Source: Flavobacteriales bacterium (GTDB lineage: Bacteria; Bacteroidota; Bacteroidia; Flavobacteriales_D; Cryomorphaceae). From it: 64,000 bases of DNA. The notes beneath the pieces are model-generated. The model searched no databases and had not been told where the DNA came from. It saw only the letters and a program-made list of their open reading frames with translations. Within the stretch, counting starts at the first letter, position 1. Each line of letters opens with the position of its first letter. Made by a program: the position numbers and the translations under genes. The DNA is taken from positions 16,605 to 80,604 of the forward strand of contig JAKVAV010000013.1 in NCBI GenBank assembly GCA_022448105.1, given 5' to 3'. Shown piece by piece: positions 53,318-62,279 of this stretch.

Positions 53318-54420
53318 TTCATCTCAAAAAGCGTTTTCAATCAATTCTTTGCGTTTGCGCAATTATAGTTTCTTGCGCTGAGCGAGAAGAAAGCAATACG
53401 GTGGTCCCTAGTACGGTGGTATTTGATGAAACGCTCTATGAGTTTGATGCACAAGGCCTACCTCCGCCTACTGCTATACAACCGGATAATTTGCTTACTA
53501 ATCAGGGAGTCCTACTTGGTAAGATGCTCTTCTTTGAGCCGATGTTATCGAAAAACAGCGTACAGTCTTGTGCCTCGTGCCATGATCAAGCCACTGGATT
53601 TACAGATGCTGCTCGCTTTTCCATAGGAGTAGATGGCCTGCCTGGACATAGGCAGGCTATGTCGGTCTTTAATATGGCCTGGAACGGCAATGAATTCTTC
53701 TGGGATGGAAGAGCTAATCTTTTGAGAAATCAAGCTTTGATGCCAATCATTGATCCACTTGAGATGAACGAGACCATAGATAATGTAATAATGAAATTAT
53801 CTAATTCCCAGAAATACAAAGATCAATTTGTTCGTGCTTTTGGTTCGGACGATATTACCTCAGAAAAAATAGGTCTAGCAATGGAGCAATTCATGTTGAG
53901 TATTGTATCGGGAAATTCGAAATACGACAGATTCAAATTGGGAATCGAGGAACTAACAGAAAGCGAATTGAGAGGCCTCGAGTTATTTGAAACCGAATAC
54001 AACCCTTTCTTTCCTGAGTTTTCAGGCGCCGATTGCCAGCACTGTCATGGTGGGCCTAATTTTGAAAATGATCAGTATATGAATAATGGCCTTGATACCG
54101 ATGAAGAAATCACAGATCTTGGCCGGGAAATGGTCACAGGTGATCCAATGGATAGAGCTAAGTTTAAAGTTACAACTTTAAGAAATATTGCGCTTACCTC
54201 ACCATATATGCACGACGGCAGATTCTCAACACTGGAAGAAGTAATAGACCACTATAATGAAGGCATCAAGACTTCTTCAACAACAGATTTGGCTCTCATT
54301 GCCACTCAAAGTCAAGGGTTATTATTAACAGAACAAGATAAGACTGACCTTATCAATTTTTTACACACATTAACTGACGAGAGTTTGGCGACCAACCAAG
54401 AGTATCAAAATCCACATTGA
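53314..54420 (+). CDS. MbnH/MauG-like diheme cytochrome c peroxidase, lipoprotein (second copy)
   Basis: A 368-residue paralogue of the preceding enzyme. Haem sites are C86-A-S-C89-H90 and C241-Q-H-C244-H245. The lipobox is AIIVSC. The best start is a GTG at 53314 that overlaps the stop of the first copy (GTGA), so translation is coupled. Family segments are VLLGKMLFFEPMLSKN, FTDAARFSIGVDG, NMAWNGNEFFWDGRANLL and LRNIALTSPYMHDGRFSTL. It differs in carrying an insert (FFPEFSGAD) before the second haem site. Two MbnH-like enzymes for one MbnP suggest different partner specificity or a heterodimer. Confidence 0.9.
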   Translation: MIHLKKRFQSILCVCAIIVSCAEREESNTVVPSTVVFDETLYEFDAQGLPPPTAIQPDNLLTNQGVLLGKMLFFEPMLSKNSVQSCASCHDQATGFTDAARFSIGVDGLPGHRQAMSVFNMAWNGNEFFWDGRANLLRNQALMPIIDPLEMNETIDNVIMKLSNSQKYKDQFVRAFGSDDITSEKIGLAMEQFMLSIVSGNSKYDRFKLGIEELTESELRGLELFETEYNPFFPEFSGADCQHCHGGPNFENDQYMNNGLDTDEEITDLGREMVTGDPMDRAKFKVTTLRNIALTSPYMHDGRFSTLEEVIDHYNEGIKTSSTTDLALIATQSQGLLLTEQDKTDLINFLHTLTDESLATNQEYQNPH

Positions 54421-54571
54421 TACTTGACACTCAACTTTTCTATTGAACGATAACTTTCTTGGTAAACGGTTAGACCGCGAAGGTCATGAATTTGATGGCT
54501 AGCAGAGTGTTCAATTGTAAGGTCTGACCGGGGACAGTTCCTTATTGGGTTAGCATGAAGTCCCTAACTAC

Positions 54572-55423
54572 TTATATTCTTAAATGAAATACTGACAATG
54601 ACTTGTAAAGGATCATCTGTGCCGAAATCTGCCATTCATACACATACTTCAAACCATTCGTAAAACCTACGCCGAAGATGTTGCGGCGGGTCTCATTGGG
54701 AATGATTTGAGATGTGATGGCCAAGTTGGGGGTGTTTCTCTCCAAAAGTGCATCCACAAATTCTACTGAGAAGTCGTCTATTCTAAACACTTCCTCGCCA
54801 GATATCATATACACTCTTGAGGGCGATTCTATCTCTATAATATTGCTCCTGGCGAGATCCATCATGATCTTTTCCTTGTCCCACAAGGAAGGACCGAACA
54901 GGATGTGTTTGCTAAACACTTTTGGACTTTAGGTGAGTGGATAGGCACCAAAAAGTCCTCTGCAGGAGTGACCATAGATGGCTCGGTCTTCTTAGTTGAC
55001 GCGGTATTCACTTTCGATGAAAGGGATCGACTCTTCGGCGATGAAGTTGATAAATAGGAGAGCACCTCCGGTAGGATCTACTGCATTTGCGCCCATTCTC
55101 AACTCATTGATTTCTAAAGGTGTAAGGTTGCTGATCCTGAGTCAGTAAAAATTCTTGTAGTCGGTATTTTAGGCCATTCCTACTTTGAGTGTTTCTTGGA
55201 TCAACTTGTCTTTGCTGAGCCTTTACATAATGTAACTCACTCCTCTAAAATTGGTCTCGGCGACAAGCATATACAGCGTTGGAAACCTTTGCGTGGGTGA
55301 GGAAAAATAGCTCTTTGGGAAGGAGATTTTGACTTGGTAGAGCTGATCATTAATGGCTGATTTTAATTCTCTCACCTCGGTATTGGCAATGGTTGCCTGG
55401 TCATAGAGCTCCTGTCGCTGCAA
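54572..55423 (-). pseudogene. broken esterase (PF00756-type alpha/beta hydrolase)
   Basis: Reading the minus strand across frames gives a clear esterase D/IroE-like protein with several stops and frameshifts. It opens QLYQVKISFPKSYFSSPTQR and FPTLYMLVAET, then has LTPLEINELRMGANA, LLFINFIAEESIPFIESEYR, the nucleophile region EDRAIYGHSCRGLFGAY (normally GHSLGG), KHILFGPSLWDKEKI and a C-terminal FGVGFTNGLKYVYEW. In-frame stops follow VSYIM, VGMA, NFY, YRVN and AYPLT. The upstream 20 codons (RQELYDQATIANTEV) look like helical linker. It cannot make a working enzyme. Confidence 0.85.
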
Positions 55424-55587
55424 GACTTCTATTTCTTGCCCGCACTTGTAGCTGTTTTCAAGCTGTCATTTTCAGATAAAAGCCTCTGGCTTTATTCGGT
55501 TGTAAGTGAGGAAAATCAAAGGGTAGAAGAGGCTCGTTTTTCGGAAATAGGCTTTGTTGATCTCCTCTAGATCGGCCGGCACCATTT

Positions 55588-55810
55588 CCACAATGGTATT
55601 TCCACTACCGGTGAATAGAACCTAATCGGATATTCATTTTTCTTGTTCAGTCCCACGATAAAAGCCGTTTCTGATAATTCTAACTCCCTTGGCTATGGAA
55701 AGCTTTTCCGAATCAGAAAGGTCATCTTATAGCAGGCACACCCCTGCAGGATTTCCTTTGAATGGCCGATCAGTAAATGAATCGACGACATACGTTTCTA
55801 TTTCTTTCAT
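55588..55810 (-). pseudogene. 5' remnant of a PhzF-family isomerase gene
   Basis: From the ATG at 55810 the minus strand reads MKEIETYVVDSFTDRPFKGN and PAGVCLL, then a TAA, then DDLSDSEKLSIAK. After a one-base shift it continues LELSETAFIVGL, NKKNEYPIRFYSPVVEIPLW. This is the N-terminal third of the PhzF phenazine-biosynthesis-like isomerase family, including the catalytic-type Glu in SETAF. The rest, including the CGHAT block expected after EIPL, is missing. It lies upstream of the broken esterase on the same strand, perhaps a former operon. Confidence 0.85.
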
Positions 55811-55963
55811 TTTATGGTTGTCCGCTTTGGTTTTTGCTGATGTGCTAGTCCATGTGGTGTGAACTGAGTTCATTACTTCAAACTGGGCAAAACAAGTAGG
55901 AGAATTATGGAATAGGGCGCTAGTGCTGCAGAATCTTATAAAGCGAATTAGCGTATCCAGTTC

Positions 55964-57631
55964 CTACTTAGCAATCAAAAAGCGACTGTTCTCAATACCG
56001 TTCTCAGTAGTAACCCTGTATATGTAGATTCCATTTGGCAATCCAAATCCATCGAATTCAAATCTATATTCTTGTTGCGCATTGGCATTACCCGCAAATA
56101 TGGACTGTATCTTTCTTCCACTTAAATCAAAGACCTCAAGAGTGGTATAGCTTTCCAGTTCAAGGTTAAATGACACGTTTGAACTGCCCGATGTAGGATT
56201 TGGGTTTGAATTAATAACAATTCCCGCTGGTGTTGAAAATGGTTGCCAAGAACTAAATGGACCGACAACTGGAGGAGACTGAGAGCATCCGCAACGCACA
56301 CGCCATTCGTAGTTTGTGCCGGATTGCAAAAGACTCAATGGAATGCTGAAATTACTGGCTGTAGCACCTCCAACTACCTGACTGCCCAAAACGGAGCCGC
56401 CCGCATTCCTAAGTTGTAACTGGCATCCTAACTGACCAACAACTGGCTGCCAGATAACGAAAACGGAATTTGAGCCGATATCGGTGATTAAACTCGATTC
56501 TGATACCGCTGGAAATGGATTCGAGCATGCACTACAAGACACACATTGAACAGTAGCCTGAAAGCACAAAAATTGAGTGTCACAGTTTTCATTTACTGTA
56601 TAGTGAACATATAAGTCATCTCCACTTGCATTCGTAACTGTAACTGGTGAAAGTCCCTCCGCGACTACTGGGCCATTCGGCTGCCCCTCTCTCACGGTAA
56701 TTTGTGTTGGGATCTCGTATCCGAACTCAATATCCTCATCAGGAGGTACTCCCGTGATCTCTGCATGCATAAATTGAGATTGACAATCTCCGATATTGAG
56801 CTGCTGACCTTCAAAGCTTGTCATATTCACAGTTTGTGAACTGTTCGAGTTAAAGCAAGATCCATCTTGGGGATCTTGCCAAGGACAAGTCACACATAAA
56901 ATTTCCGAAGAAACGCAGGTTGAATTATTGCTCGTAGAGCAACTTGCATCATCGAAATAATGTATGTACATATCTTCTCCTGAAGTGATAACGGATAGTT
57001 GGACGGTACCTTGATCTAAAATGGGCCCGTCAGGGGTGCCTTCTCTCAGGATCGCATAGCCTTCCGAGATATTAATTAAAATCCACCTTTGTTCAGGGAC
57101 ACCAGTTATCTCGTTGTATTGATTGCTGAAATTGCATTGTGAGATTATGATGTTCTCTGGGTCAGGATTGGTGATGTCTACAGAGCTTGAAAAATTTTCG
57201 GCCACGCAAATGGGGGAACAGTTCAAGCATCTTACTGTGGTAGTAAAGCAATTGATGCCCCCAACTCCGCACGAGGCGTCGGCATTCCAACTTATGAAAA
57301 GATCAGCACCGGACAAACCTGACACATTTACCAGATTGGCGCCTGAAGCCAGAACAGTTCCAAATTGACTTCCTTCCCTGACGGTAATGTAGCCAATACT
57401 AATCGTGAACTGTAAGATACTTCCAGCAGTGACATTTGAAATGACAGAATAATCGCCGTAGAAGCTACAGCTGTTGATTACTTGTAACTCCGAACCAATA
57501 ACGCTCCCGTCTAGTTCACCATTTAAAAAAGAATTAGCGCAGTTCTGAGAACTGGCGAAGATTTGGGCGAGAAGTGACACTAGAAGTAGCGATGTATTTA
57601 GAAAGCTAAAGCCACGATTATAGAGTTGCAA
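55964..57631 (-). CDS. cysteine-rich T9SS-exported repeat protein
   Basis: A 555-residue exported protein. After the signal (LLLVSLLAQIFASSQ) there are three copies of a ~115-residue module. Each has an I-x-V/L-R-E-G pattern (ITVREGSQFGTVLASG, AILREGTPDGPILDQG, ITVREGQPNGPVVAEG), an SG-D-L/M-Y-I/V-H-Y or F-I-S-W block, and a Cys-rich end (CLNCSPIC, CVTCPW, CVSCSAC). A fibronectin type III-like domain (NYEWRVRCGCSQSP) and a type A T9SS tail (SNPNPTSGSSN ... GIYIYRVTTENG, SRFLIAK) follow. The cysteine pairs are probably disulfides. Surface adhesin or matrix protein is an inference. Confidence 0.85.
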   Translation of the reverse strand: MQLYNRGFSFLNTSLLLVSLLAQIFASSQNCANSFLNGELDGSVIGSELQVINSCSFYGDYSVISNVTAGSILQFTISIGYITVREGSQFGTVLASGANLVNVSGLSGADLFISWNADASCGVGGINCFTTTVRCLNCSPICVAENFSSSVDITNPDPENIIISQCNFSNQYNEITGVPEQRWILINISEGYAILREGTPDGPILDQGTVQLSVITSGEDMYIHYFDDASCSTSNNSTCVSSEILCVTCPWQDPQDGSCFNSNSSQTVNMTSFEGQQLNIGDCQSQFMHAEITGVPPDEDIEFGYEIPTQITVREGQPNGPVVAEGLSPVTVTNASGDDLYVHYTVNENCDTQFLCFQATVQCVSCSACSNPFPAVSESSLITDIGSNSVFVIWQPVVGQLGCQLQLRNAGGSVLGSQVVGGATASNFSIPLSLLQSGTNYEWRVRCGCSQSPPVVGPFSSWQPFSTPAGIVINSNPNPTSGSSNVSFNLELESYTTLEVFDLSGRKIQSIFAGNANAQQEYRFEFDGFGLPNGIYIYRVTTENGIENSRFLIAK

Positions 57632-57788
57632 TTTTATCGAAGTTTAAATGATAGTAAATCAAAAATAAGCTTTTCGTTCAAGCCAAACAGCGGAAGGACA
57701 AACATTGTGATATGAAGATTTCCACATCCCATTTCCTTCAGATGTATTGCGATGATTGAGAAACGAACGAAATCTTTTCATTCATAAC

Positions 57789-58013
57789 CTATCCAATCAG
57801 CTCCTTCCATTTCCCGTTTTCAGCTACTCCTTTAATCATCTCATTGCGTTTACTAAACAAGTTGGTCATGTACCTTTTAAGAAAAAGCCTGTCGGCAATT
57901 GCTCCTTCATTTGTATGCGCTGTAGAACAATTGTGCAAGTCAATACTCCGAGAAAGATCAAACACTACTTCTTTGGACGCCGAGATTCTAGTTTGGAGTT
58001 TGATGATGGGCAT
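57789..58013 (-). CDS. internally deleted SRPBCC/START-like protein
   Basis: A 74-residue frame whose front half (MPIIKLQTRISASKEVVFDL, SRSIDLHNCSTAHTNEGAIA) is the opening of the SRPBCC cell-division-inhibitor-like family. Its back half (LFLKRYMTNLFSKRNEMIKG, VAENGKWKEL) is the normal end of the same family. About 80 central residues that form the ligand cavity are missing. The deletion kept the frame, joining AD and RLFLK. Full-length relatives are ~155 residues. Whether the short protein is made is unknown; it may best be treated as a pseudogene. Confidence 0.7.
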   Translation of the reverse strand: MPIIKLQTRISASKEVVFDLSRSIDLHNCSTAHTNEGAIADRLFLKRYMTNLFSKRNEMIKGVAENGKWKELIG

Positions 58014-58411
58014 TGTGGTTTGAGGTGAATATGGAGTTCTAAGGTAAGAACGGGAGTACAGAATGCGTTGGGGTGATGATCTGCTCCGTAGGACTGCAAA
58101 AATACGGCTTAAAAAAGGACAGATAAAATCAATAGTTTGGTAAAGCGAGGATACAACATCAATAAATTAGGCTATAGACTAAAGATAATACTTCAACCTT
58201 TTCAATTTAAAAAAGCGATACGGAAGGTTTTCAATCAACAAAAGAGAAATCCCTTGCCCCATAATCATATGGTTCACTCATTTTAGAGGAAAGAAAAGAC
58301 CTTACCTCTAAGAACTATACTTAAAACTGACAAAAAAGAATTTCATTTCTCGTGCCAGATTAAAAGCCAATAACTCGACTTTACCTTAGAATACGGAGCG
58401 AGTGTATAGAC
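58014..58411. other. gene-free region ending at an orphan terminator
   Basis: About 400 bases with no protein-like frame on either strand. Because a plus-strand terminator follows and no plus-strand gene precedes it, a small RNA may start somewhere here. No promoter could be fixed by eye. Confidence 0.35.
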
Positions 58412-58434
58412 CCAGCTGAGAAGCTGGTTTTTTT
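58412..58434 (+). terminator. orphan intrinsic terminator on the plus strand
   Basis: A perfect stem CCAGCT-GAGA-AGCTGG followed by seven T. An outer 6-base stem, GAGCGA (58397-58402) with TCGCTC (58440-58445), encloses it. No plus-strand protein gene lies within 4 kb upstream. Confidence 0.75.
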
Positions 58435-58525
58435 ATTTCTTCGCTCTGGCAATTGAGCCAATACAATTCCTGATATACCTAGTTTTAAGATCTTACTCTT
58501 TCGCAAATTCGCGGATTATGATATC

Positions 58526-59257
58526 CTATGATTCAATAGATTCTTTGCTGACAAAGTATTTATCCATAGTACTGTTGCCCATATCTTGAATCTGGTACTC
58601 AGGCAATTCTTCCTGGAACATTAGAAATACGAAGGTGTCCACCAACCTTTCTTTTAATCCATGAGATAGGTTGTACTTCTGAACTAAGGAATACTCCATA
58701 CCTATATGAGAGATTTCGTGAATTATGGTGTAGGCGGGGTTCTGGTATTTCATAAATCCTCCTTCCTTGTTGGTTAATAGCGTGATTATTCCTTTATCAG
58801 GGTCATAACTTCCTCCTGTTCCATACAATGTAAATACAATTTTATACTGGGAAAAGGTCTGAAAGGTCCAATCCCATTTACTTTTCTGAGCATATATTTC
58901 ATCAATGAATTCATTTAACAGACCTATCTGATCCTCTACTTTTTGAAGTGCAAGCTCATAGTTCTGCCGATCAAAATACTTGGTTTCAAGAAGGGTGTAA
59001 ATTGGAGAGAAGTCTTCGTTTCCAAAAGTTCCTTTTTTGGATTTTATGATCAATGATTCAATCAAAGAGTCCTTCGGTAGATTGATGCTGTAACCCTGGC
59101 TTTCAAGAAAAGCAATATCATTGACTGTTCTCCAAACTGCAGAGGCTTCTTGCTCTAAAGAAGGCTGTAGTATTTCGATATTCGACTCCCGAGTTTGTGA
59201 TTTACAACTCAGGATGATCATCGAAAAACTAAAAAGCAATAGTTTGGAAGTTTTCAT
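58526..59257 (-). CDS. lipoprotein with a HExxH zinc-protease-like motif
   Basis: A 243-residue lipoprotein (leader LLLFSFSMIILSC). The only recognisable catalytic signature is His180-Glu181-I-S-His184 in AYTIIHEISHIGMEYS, with Glu203 in HGLKERLVD as a likely third metal ligand. This layout resembles M- family mini-gluzincins. A predicted strand pair ITLLTNKEGG lies before it. No pro-domain or other known domain is seen. It is probably a periplasmic or outer-membrane metallopeptidase of unknown substrate. Confidence 0.65.
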   Translation of the reverse strand: MKTSKLLLFSFSMIILSCKSQTRESNIEILQPSLEQEASAVWRTVNDIAFLESQGYSINLPKDSLIESLIIKSKKGTFGNEDFSPIYTLLETKYFDRQNYELALQKVEDQIGLLNEFIDEIYAQKSKWDWTFQTFSQYKIVFTLYGTGGSYDPDKGIITLLTNKEGGFMKYQNPAYTIIHEISHIGMEYSLVQKYNLSHGLKERLVDTFVFLMFQEELPEYQIQDMGNSTMDKYFVSKESIES

Positions 59258-59798
59258 TTAATTCGACTTAGCATAATAAATCTCTGTATGGCTTTTATCT
59301 AAAGGACTTTGCGCTATTTACACGTTTAGTGGCAATTAAGTTTTTCATATTTCACCAATGAGATAGTCGGTTCTTCTTCGGAGTATACTTTGTAGAATAG
59401 ATAATCTACGGTCCGTTAGTTCTGCGCCTTCCAATCTTACTTTCGCTGCTTCTTTTAAGGACTTGCCAAGGTACTCGCCCATCTGACAGTCGGCTTAGTA
59501 TATTTTGATTTATAAAGTATAATGGCCTGCTCTTTAATTTGATATTCTTCAACTATATTTCGATTTGTGCACGCTCCAATTTCCTGGAGCTCCATCAAAT
59601 CTTCCCATGCTAGCTTTCCTAAAGAAACAGATTTTGAAGTGTCTACCATGTCAACGAGTACCCAGCAACAGACTAAATCAGATTACTTGAGACTTTGTCC
59701 GACAACAGTGATACTCGAGGAGAAAAATTAAGGGTGAAGAAAATTTGTCTCATATTTTTTGATTAATGCTAAGAATTAAGTGTTGGGCGTATATCGGT
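59258..59798. other. gene-poor region with a possible coding remnant
   Basis: About 540 bases. On the minus strand a 64-codon frame (59455-59649, SVSLGKLAWEDLMELQEIG) is followed in another frame by LGKSLKEAAKVRLEGAE and LSILQSILRRRTDYLIGEI. This hints at one frameshifted small gene, but no family is recognised. Confidence 0.35.
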
Positions 59799-59960
59799 TT
59801 AAGAGTCTTTTGATTCTTGCCCTTCGGATTCTTCGCTCTTGGCGACTACGAATTTATCCAAACTTAGTAGTCTGGCCAAAACAGGAAGGAGTCCTTTTGA
59901 ATCGTACCGCCCAATGACCCTGATCCCGTCATATGCACTACACCTCTTATCGTAGGAGCG
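59799..59960 (-). pseudogene. open coding tail directly after the stop of the four-helix membrane gene
   Basis: Starting in the same frame right after the TAA of the membrane protein gene (59961-59963), 53 sense codons stay open until TAA at 59799-59801. They read RSYDKRCSAYDGIRVIGRYD, SKGLLPVLARLLSLDKFVVA, then an acidic end. This looks protein-like. It could be the true C-terminus cut off by a nonsense codon or the tail of another lost gene. No family was recognised. Confidence 0.35.
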
Positions 59961-60434
59961 TTATTTTTTTAGCGCTTTGACTATCGGTTGGAAAAGAATT
60001 AGCGTCGATAGTAAAGAGAGAAGCTGAAAACCTAAATCAACCTGGAGCCAAGTTTGGGCCTGCTCAGAAATATCTGATGGTACAGTCTCTGCAAGTGCAT
60101 TTGCCTTCACGGACGCTTGGATGGGCTCAAGCAAAAAGATTGCATAAATAGCAGATAACAGACCAATTGCAAATGAGATTAAGAGCCATTTTCTTCTATC
60201 GGTTTTCCAATTGGTAATGAGTGCGATTAAGAATATGACCAAGCTTACGTTCGGGAACACATCCCACCAGATGGAACTATCATATCCATACTCTCCTCCA
60301 ACCATCGAAAAACTCTCAGGTGGGGAAGCTGCTAAAGTGGATACAATGACCACATAGGCAAAAAGTGAGGCCCCATTGCCAATGATTTTGATGAGCAAGA
60401 GAATCAAGTAGGTTGTGATGGATGCTGATTTCAT
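59961..60434 (-). CDS. four-helix integral membrane protein of unknown function
   Basis: A 157-residue protein with four hydrophobic segments: LILLLIKIIGNGASLFAYVV, VFPNVSLVIFLIALI, WLLISFAIGLLSAIYAIFLL and LGFQLLSLLSTLILF. The loop after helix one contains MVGGEYGYDSSIWWDV, and the loop before helix four contains an amphipathic segment. No family motif was recognised; a DUF1772-like four-helix fold is possible. The frame continues past its stop codon for 53 codons. Confidence 0.65.
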   Translation of the reverse strand: MKSASITTYLILLLIKIIGNGASLFAYVVIVSTLAASPPESFSMVGGEYGYDSSIWWDVFPNVSLVIFLIALITNWKTDRRKWLLISFAIGLLSAIYAIFLLEPIQASVKANALAETVPSDISEQAQTWLQVDLGFQLLSLLSTLILFQPIVKALKK

Positions 60435-60506
60435 GGTGTTTTGCTGTGAAGGTTAGTAGATAAATCCCGGACCTAACGGATTCAAAGGAATAAAGCCGTA
60501 TAGTTC

Positions 60507-61583
60507 TTATTGACCCGTAGCCAAAAATTCAATCAGGTCAACCAAGATTGGGTTTTTGAACATATTGTTCCAGTTGATAATAATACGTTGGCTTTCGAGA
60601 TATCTTACTGCAAAACTGGTTCCTACTCCAGCACCTCCGTGGGCAACAGCTCTAGCGGTAGTGTTGTCAGTGTAAGGTAATTCCATGATGGAGAATCCAT
60701 AACCATATGGGTCTTGATGGGGTGGTGGCCATGCATCTTCCGGTACTTCTGATGGAAAAGAGTGTGGCGTAAATGCCAGAGTCCACATTTTTTCGGAGAG
60801 TAGTTCTTCTGATCCTAAAGCAGCCATGAATTTGTGCATGTCTTCCAAAGTAGAAATCTCCCCTCCATCACCACCAAAGTCATCACCCCCTATTTGATCA
60901 ACACTTCCATCGCTGCTGAAGTAATCAGGCATTTGACTCGGATCCATATCATATTTGGGATAGGTGTTTTCCATAGCCAGAACTTTGAAAATCCTCTCGT
61001 TCATGACCTCGTAAAACGGTTTCTGCCTGTACTTTTCTACGATGAGGCTCAGGAGGATATAGCCTGTATTGCTGTAGTTGAATTTATTACCCGGTTCAAA
61101 CTTTAGGTCCATCTTTGAGACTTCGACGAGCATCTCAGATTTACTGATTTCAAAAGACATTTCACCACTTAACTGAAGTAAGAAATAGTCTCTCAAGCCA
61201 GACCTATGAGCCAGTAAATCATGCAGGGTGACCTGAGATGCTTGTGGATGATTGAAATCTTCCAGTAACGCCTCTAAGTTATCTTCAAGGGAAATGATTC
61301 CCTCGTCCACTAGCTGCAATGTAAGTATGGCAGTAAACATTTTGCCCATGCTATTTATGTAAAATGACTCAGTGCCATCAAGAGCTGTATGGGTAGCCTT
61401 TTTGGCAATTCCCCATCCTTCTTTATAAACTACTTCTTGGCCATCGGCCACCAAGACACCACCATGTAGCTGACCTTGTACATAGAGCTTCCCGATAAAA
61501 TTGGATAAGGCATTATTGGTTGATTCCTGCCCAAAAGTGAGCTGAGCGATAAGAGTTAATAAAATCAATAGGGCGTTTTTCAT
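60507..61583 (-). CDS. exported serine hydrolase (beta-lactamase class C/PBP family)
   Basis: A 358-residue hydrolase; the start at 61583 gives a clean signal peptide (MKNALLILLTLIAQLTFGQ), and an upstream ATG would add 13 hydrophobic residues. The class C active site is complete: Ser78-M-G-Lys81 in FYINSMGKMFTAILTLQL (nucleophile block), Tyr170-S-Asn172 in NYSNTGYILLSL and H-G-G in VAHGGAGVGTSF. Members include D-aminopeptidases, esterases and PBP4-like enzymes. Genuine beta-lactamase activity is not implied. It should act in the periplasm. No resistance genes are near. Confidence 0.88.
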   Translation of the reverse strand: MKNALLILLTLIAQLTFGQESTNNALSNFIGKLYVQGQLHGGVLVADGQEVVYKEGWGIAKKATHTALDGTESFYINSMGKMFTAILTLQLVDEGIISLEDNLEALLEDFNHPQASQVTLHDLLAHRSGLRDYFLLQLSGEMSFEISKSEMLVEVSKMDLKFEPGNKFNYSNTGYILLSLIVEKYRQKPFYEVMNERIFKVLAMENTYPKYDMDPSQMPDYFSSDGSVDQIGGDDFGGDGGEISTLEDMHKFMAALGSEELLSEKMWTLAFTPHSFPSEVPEDAWPPPHQDPYGYGFSIMELPYTDNTTARAVAHGGAGVGTSFAVRYLESQRIIINWNNMFKNPILVDLIEFLATGQ

Positions 61584-61675
61584 TATGCATAGTATTTTAA
61601 AAAGTACGAGAGAAAAAGTCATTACTACGAGCAGTCATTAGCGAGTGACTACTTTAACCAACCTTACTAGTTCAT

Positions 61676-62026
61676 CTATTTATTCTTGTTACTTGGTGAA
61701 TAGTGAATTGCTTCGACAAAAATTGCTGTCAAGAGCCAAATGAATTCTGGTGTTGAAACCTCTTGTTTAAAGAGGCGTGCAACCCTTGTTCCTATGGCTC
61801 CACCTGTTAACATAAAAAGAAGCACATGCTTAATCGACGGGTGAGACCTCTTTTCTGTTTTGAACAAATTTGATATCACAATAATCGGACATGCGATCAA
61901 CCAAACCTGTAGATACTTGATCGCTTCCATATCGGTCACTATTTTAAAGATCACGATAATTGCATAAACAATATTGACTAATATCGGTAAGCTTTTCTTA
62001 GTTCTTCTGCTTACGTTTTTCAACAT
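61676..62026 (-). CDS. small integral membrane protein, unknown function
   Basis: A 116-residue protein with about four hydrophobic segments: ILVNIVYAIIVIFKIV, LQVWLIACPIIVI, VLLFMLTGGAIGTRVARLF and FIWLLTAIFVEAI. The basic N-terminus (KNVSRRTKK) suggests an inside orientation. No family was recognised. It precedes the serine hydrolase on the same strand but with a gap of about 90 bases. Confidence 0.6.
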   Translation of the reverse strand: MLKNVSRRTKKSLPILVNIVYAIIVIFKIVTDMEAIKYLQVWLIACPIIVISNLFKTEKRSHPSIKHVLLFMLTGGAIGTRVARLFKQEVSTPEFIWLLTAIFVEAIHYSPSNKNK

Positions 62027-62279
62027 TCAGATTACGGTTTTTTTGGGAGTGTGGATTACAAATTATGAGTAATTAGTGAATTGATGACTGTAGGTTGTGT
62101 CAGTTTGTCTATGTCAAGTTTACAAGGCGCTCGTAGTCGTAGAACCACATTCGTCACCCTGACTTTTTTAACCCGAGAGGAGTATAGTTCATGATGAGTT
62201 GAAGTAAATACCACTTTGTTGGCGTATCGATTATTTTCCCTCGTAGCAAAGCAAGTAAACCTTGCGGAGTAAGTATAAT

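Noticed and set aside
57756..58028. 90-codon plus-strand open frame
   Set aside because: Antisense to the SRPBCC-like frame, which has clear family sequence.
60507..61583. True class C beta-lactamase
   Set aside because: The S-x-x-K, Y-x-N and H-G-G motifs are shared with many esterases and peptidases, and nothing in the context supports antibiotic hydrolysis.
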